From positions 85,908-149,907 of the forward strand of contig VTPC01003648.1 in the NCBI GenBank assembly GCA_011009095.1: 64,000 nucleotides of DNA. The letters are read 5' to 3'. Below, in pieces: positions 60,451 through 64,000 of this stretch; position 1 is the stretch's first letter; every line of letters begins with the position of its first letter. Origin of the DNA: Ignelater luminosus. Lineage: Eukaryota > Arthropoda > Insecta > Coleoptera > Elateridae. Both the position numbers and the translations under genes were made by a program. The notes under the pieces are model-generated. The model saw only the letters and a program-made list of their open reading frames with translations, was not told the DNA's origin and did not search any database.

Positions 60451-62841
60451 CAAGATATAATCGTACTACACCCGAAAAAGCGTCATAATTCACGTTGTAA
60501 GAACGTTTGCACCACGCTCCGTTAGCTCAGAAAAATCTTAAATGCAAGGTAGGTATAAAAGTAATTATATTACCTGAACAAGCAAAATTCTAGAATTCCC
60601 AGTTTTTACTTTAAAGAGCGAGCTGTATTCAACAAAAGGATTTGTTAAGAAAAAAATAACCCGCACTTGTAAGGGATTAAAATTAATCTCTTTTAAGTGA
60701 AACTTTTTATATTTTATAATCTATTTACAATTTACAAACAAGGGCGGGACCGTAAAAAAGTGTTCACCATTAGAGGTGTCCCTATTAAAGGGTGTCTATA
60801 AAGAGAGGTTTCACTGCACCTACTAATCCTAAGACATCTTAATTAAAAAGGAAAGAAAATATAAAAGTTACTGCATACGTTCTGGTTTTGTACAAGATGG
60901 ACGTAAAAATACCATTAAATTCTTTCTAAGTAAAACGTTATTGATAAATTTAAATTTTTATATTTTCGTTTCTTTTTAATTAAGATGTTTTAAGATTGGT
61001 AGTTCTAAATTTATAAAATAAAAGACTTTTTTTTATTACAATGCTATTTATTTTAAAAATATTTACGCTTAAAAGTACAAGTTAGAATTTTTCAGGTAGG
61101 ACCATAAAATTCAATCCTTTTTTTCTGCTTCAGTGCACTTAAATAAACTTGTTTGCCTACACCTATTTTAACCCTAAACGTAGAATTTCACCTGCTGCCG
61201 AGGAGGACCCTTAAGGAATTTGCAAAACACATGTTTTATTGCCCTTTCTAGGTACTAAACATTCATTTTACCTTTTAAGTTTGAAGAATCATTCTTGTAT
61301 TCGGTGTTTTGGTGATCAGTCGCAAGTATTTTTTTTTTAAATATTTCTATCAGAACTTTCTGTTTAAAGTAAGCTATTTTTATGCAGTGCATTACATGTA
61401 ATGTTAACTCGGGTGCAAGATAAACATACTCGTAGATACACGGATTCTCTTTCCTTTTATTTTTATTTTTTAATTTGTAAACATTTTTGGTGTTTTACAA
61501 TAAAATATATAGTAATAGCGATAGCAAAATATATTAGATCAAATTCGTGAAATTCAATATTCTTATACCTATTACCAGGGGTCTGAACCCATTGGGTTTT
61601 TAATTTCAGTTAGGATTACGGTTATTTTCCAACTCAAGATTTAGATTATGGTTAGGATTACGGTTTTTACATTTATTAAGTTATCTGCTGTGTTATCTGT
61701 CAGGGTTGCTGTTTTTAGAAACTTTCAGTTAATTGTGGTTAATTCCATTCATAATAAGGTTAACCATTTTTAATTTTTTCTGATAATTTATGTTAATAAT
61801 GGTTAACATAGGTTTTTCTGGTTAATTACTGTTTTTGATAACAATCTCAATTGTTTGCTGAAATTGATTAATTAATAAAATTTTTATTTTTAAACTGAAA
61901 CATAATCTTTTAATCTATCTTTAGTACAAATCAATTCAATTGCTAAGTTTTCCTATATGTAACTTAAAATAAGTTTCTCATAATTAAAAAAATTAAAAAG
62001 AACATCGGTTTTTAGCATTGAAAAATTAAAAATACATATTATTATGCACGATCTGACTTATAACCGGAATTAAGCAAAGTATACTTGTTCCCCTTTAAGT
62101 TCAATAAAGAACGTAATTAACCAAAAAAAAACATATTGCTTGTTGTGTCTTTATACCACAAAATAAGTCGAATTGAATATCATTTTATTCACAACAATGT
62201 ACATCTATGTCACAGTTAAGAAACAAAAGCATTATACATGCGTAATTAAGGGCAAGGTTACATGTCGAATGAATCATTATTACGCATCAGCGGTAGTGTA
62301 TACATTTTTACTAACGGTACATTTTAAATATGAATACAACATTGCTCTTTAGTTTTGAAATATGGGTTTCGATTACGTTCATTAGTTTTTTTAAATATTT
62401 CTGTTTCTGTTTCAATTTCACTCACTGAAAACAAGCGGTAATTTTCGGTTTTCAATTACGGCTTCGTTTAGGTTCAGACCTCTGCCTACAACTATTTAAT
62501 TTAATGTTGTTATTATTTCATTACCGCGTGTTAGGTGTGATACCAAGCCATCTTTTGTTTAGCAGAAAATAGCTCTTTCGAAATAACCAAAATTTAAACC
62601 GTTGATATTTTTGAGGGTATCAATGTTTTTGATGATATTTTAACACTGTGTAAAGGACTACCACTAAATGAGTAGGTTAGTATAAAAAAGAAGTAACTTG
62701 TCAAATTAAAAACAAAAGAACAAAAATAGATGATAAACTGGCCAGTTTACTTTGCATCTGAGTTAAGTATACTTTTTTCAAACTAACGAACTACTAAAAC
62801 AAGAGATAATCATTATCTATTAGGGAAATATTTTTAACATA
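60451..62841. other. intergenic, no gene recognised
   Basis: 2.4 kb of AT-rich sequence. 61580-61830 has many GGTTA/TTAACC-like words on both strands but no regular period. Nothing else supported. Confidence 0.5.
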
Positions 62842-63973
62842 ATGGCACGTCAGGAAGCAGCTCCTACACTGATTATTAATTCAAATGATATTTTGGACGA
62901 CAATGGGATGAGGGCAGCAACTGTGAAACGTGCAATATTCAGATGTCTTTTGTGAAAAAAGAACAAGTGGTTGATAGCTATAAGTGGCAGTGCAGACTAT
63001 GCAGAAAGGCCATCAGCATCCGAGACAATTTTTTTTTTCAAGAAGCGATCTGTCTCTCCAGCAAATCTTAATAATTTATGGATGGTGCAGGGATTTCCCA
63101 CAACAAGACGTAGCTTACGAGGCCGATCTACCAGCTGGTTCGCGGCATACGAGTATTTGATCGAAAACCCAGTGGTCATAGGTGATCTCACCGAAAATCT
63201 CTATGTCAAAGTAGTTAAGATCGATGAAAGTAAATTCTTTCATCCTAAAGGCCATTGGGTGTTTGGAGGTATTAAAAGGGAATCGGGAAAATGCTTCTTA
63301 GTGGAGGTGCCAGAAGATAGAAGAGCTGAGACCTCGACAACTGTAATTCAGAGGTTCGTTATTTTCTTTTTTTCTGTTTCTTTTTGTTTATTTTCGTGTT
63401 TTGTAGTAATTTGTGTTTTTATGCACTCCCTGGAGCAAAAATGCTACTTTAGTCTCTTTTTTCGAGGACTAAAGTGCCAGTTTTAATTCCCAGAGGATTA
63501 AGAATAAATTTAATCTCTCAGGGGCTAAAGTAAAAAATAAATAAACGTTAAATGGCGTATATACAATATACCATAAGACTAAAGGGCTTCTTAATACATT
63601 GTGTAATTATTCACTTTATAACATCCGTACTCGGGATTAAAAATCACCTTAGTCCCTTGATACATATGTAATATACTATTATATTTTTAGACCTTTTTTT
63701 GTATTAATGACATTTGCCCATTCAGGTACATTCTGCCGGGCACGATCATTGTTTCTGATGGGTGGAGAGCCTATCAGAACCTAAACCAGACAGTTGGGAG
63801 GTATGTATGAGCACCACGTAATCATACATGAAGATAATTTCGTTGCTCCACATGACAGAAATATACATACACAAAATGTGGAAAACATGTGGATGCGTGC
63901 GAAAAGAAAACTCCGTCGCCAATTTAGAATCTCGGAAAATCTATTCCCGTCGTACCTCCACGAATTTGTTTAG
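62842..63973 (+). pseudogene. Merlin (IS1016-like) transposase, decayed
   Basis: From ATG 62842: MARQEAAPTLIINSNDILDD, then a shift into a frame with YKWQCRLCRKAISIRDNFFF (the zinc-ribbon 'W.C..CRK..SIR...FF' of IS1016/IS1595-type transposases), then back to ENLYVKVVKIDESKFFHPKG (first catalytic Asp), HWVFGGIKRESGKCFLVEV, PGTIIVSDGWRAYQNL (second Asp), and after another shift HTQNVENMWMRAKRKLRRQF (catalytic Glu), ending with a TAG at 63971. A GT...AG-bounded insert of 372 bp at 63354-63725 interrupts the frame between TTVIQR and YILPG and could be an intron. The triad is complete but two or three frameshifts make the copy inactive unless they are assembly errors. TIRs not seen; the right end may be outside the window. 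Confidence 0.85.
63354..63725 (+). other. putative intron in Merlin transposase
   Basis: Starts GTTCGT (weak donor) and ends TTTGCCCATTCAG (good acceptor). Removing it rejoins CAGAG with GTACATT as Arg-Tyr-Ile in the correct frame. Contains an inverted pair ACTTTAGTC/GACTAAAGT at 63450-63476. Confidence 0.5.
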
Positions 63974-64000
63974 GGGAACAGATTTAAAGCAAATTTTTTT

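Noticed and set aside
60740-60830. GTGTCCCTATTAAAGGGTGTC-like short inverted piece
   Set aside because: Too short and isolated to delimit an element.
61580-61830. TTAGG-like words suggesting telomeric repeat
   Set aside because: GTTAGGATTACGG and GGTTAACC words occur irregularly on both strands; there is no tandem TTAGG array.
1-64000. CRISPR arrays, bacterial operons, tRNA or rRNA genes
   Set aside because: None was seen; the window is eukaryotic, and no cloverleaf or rRNA core was recognised by eye. A tRNAscan run would be decisive.

Overview
This is AT-rich eukaryotic nuclear DNA, most likely from a non-dipteran insect (possibly a beetle). Three things point that way: many short introns (about 45-150 bp), dense mariner/Tc1, hAT, pogo, Merlin, RTE, Jockey and Penelope debris, and a SID-1-type gene, a family absent from Diptera. 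No RNA genes or CRISPR arrays were seen by eye, and there is no operon-like organisation.

Two host genes can be reconstructed with phase-consistent splice sites. The first is a SID-1-like dsRNA channel gene (systemic RNAi) at about 26.4-36.9 kb, + strand, 13 exons, about 778 aa. The second is the kinetochore gene Ndc80 at 53.6-56.5 kb, + strand, 15 exons, 635 aa.

Layout: 1-22 kb is gene-poor. It holds MITE-like palindromes (6066-6961, 9117-9609), three GC-rich degenerate arrays (4.2-4.6, 9.7-10.2, 16.25-16.6 kb), scraps of Tc1/mariner transposase and LINE reverse transcriptase, and one possible orphan terminal exon near 14.13 kb. 22-25.5 kb holds a decayed pogo/Tigger transposase (-), a Jockey-like LINE fragment and a decayed mariner. 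26-37 kb is the SID-1-like gene. Its 2.6-kb intron 2 carries a diverged inverted duplication that includes a second signal-peptide exon. Its 4.7-kb intron 9 carries an antisense RTE LINE with palindromic MITEs nested in it. 37-43 kb is LINE debris (an RNase H-bearing type, then RTE) followed by a reverse-strand Penelope-like element. 45-53 kb is a nest of transposons: a hAT with 8-bp target duplication inside a pogo/Tigger element, a foldback mariner inside a LINE endonuclease, then a long-TIR DUF4817-type element. 53-57 kb is Ndc80 with a MITE about 290 bp upstream of its start. 57-64 kb is intergenic, with hairpins, an RTE fragment (-) and a Merlin (IS1016-like) transposase at the right edge.

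The most interesting signal is the inverted repeat in the SID-1-like intron. If transcribed it would fold into a long hairpin containing a SID-1-family first-exon-like sequence, inside the gene for the dsRNA importer itself. That reading is a hypothesis.
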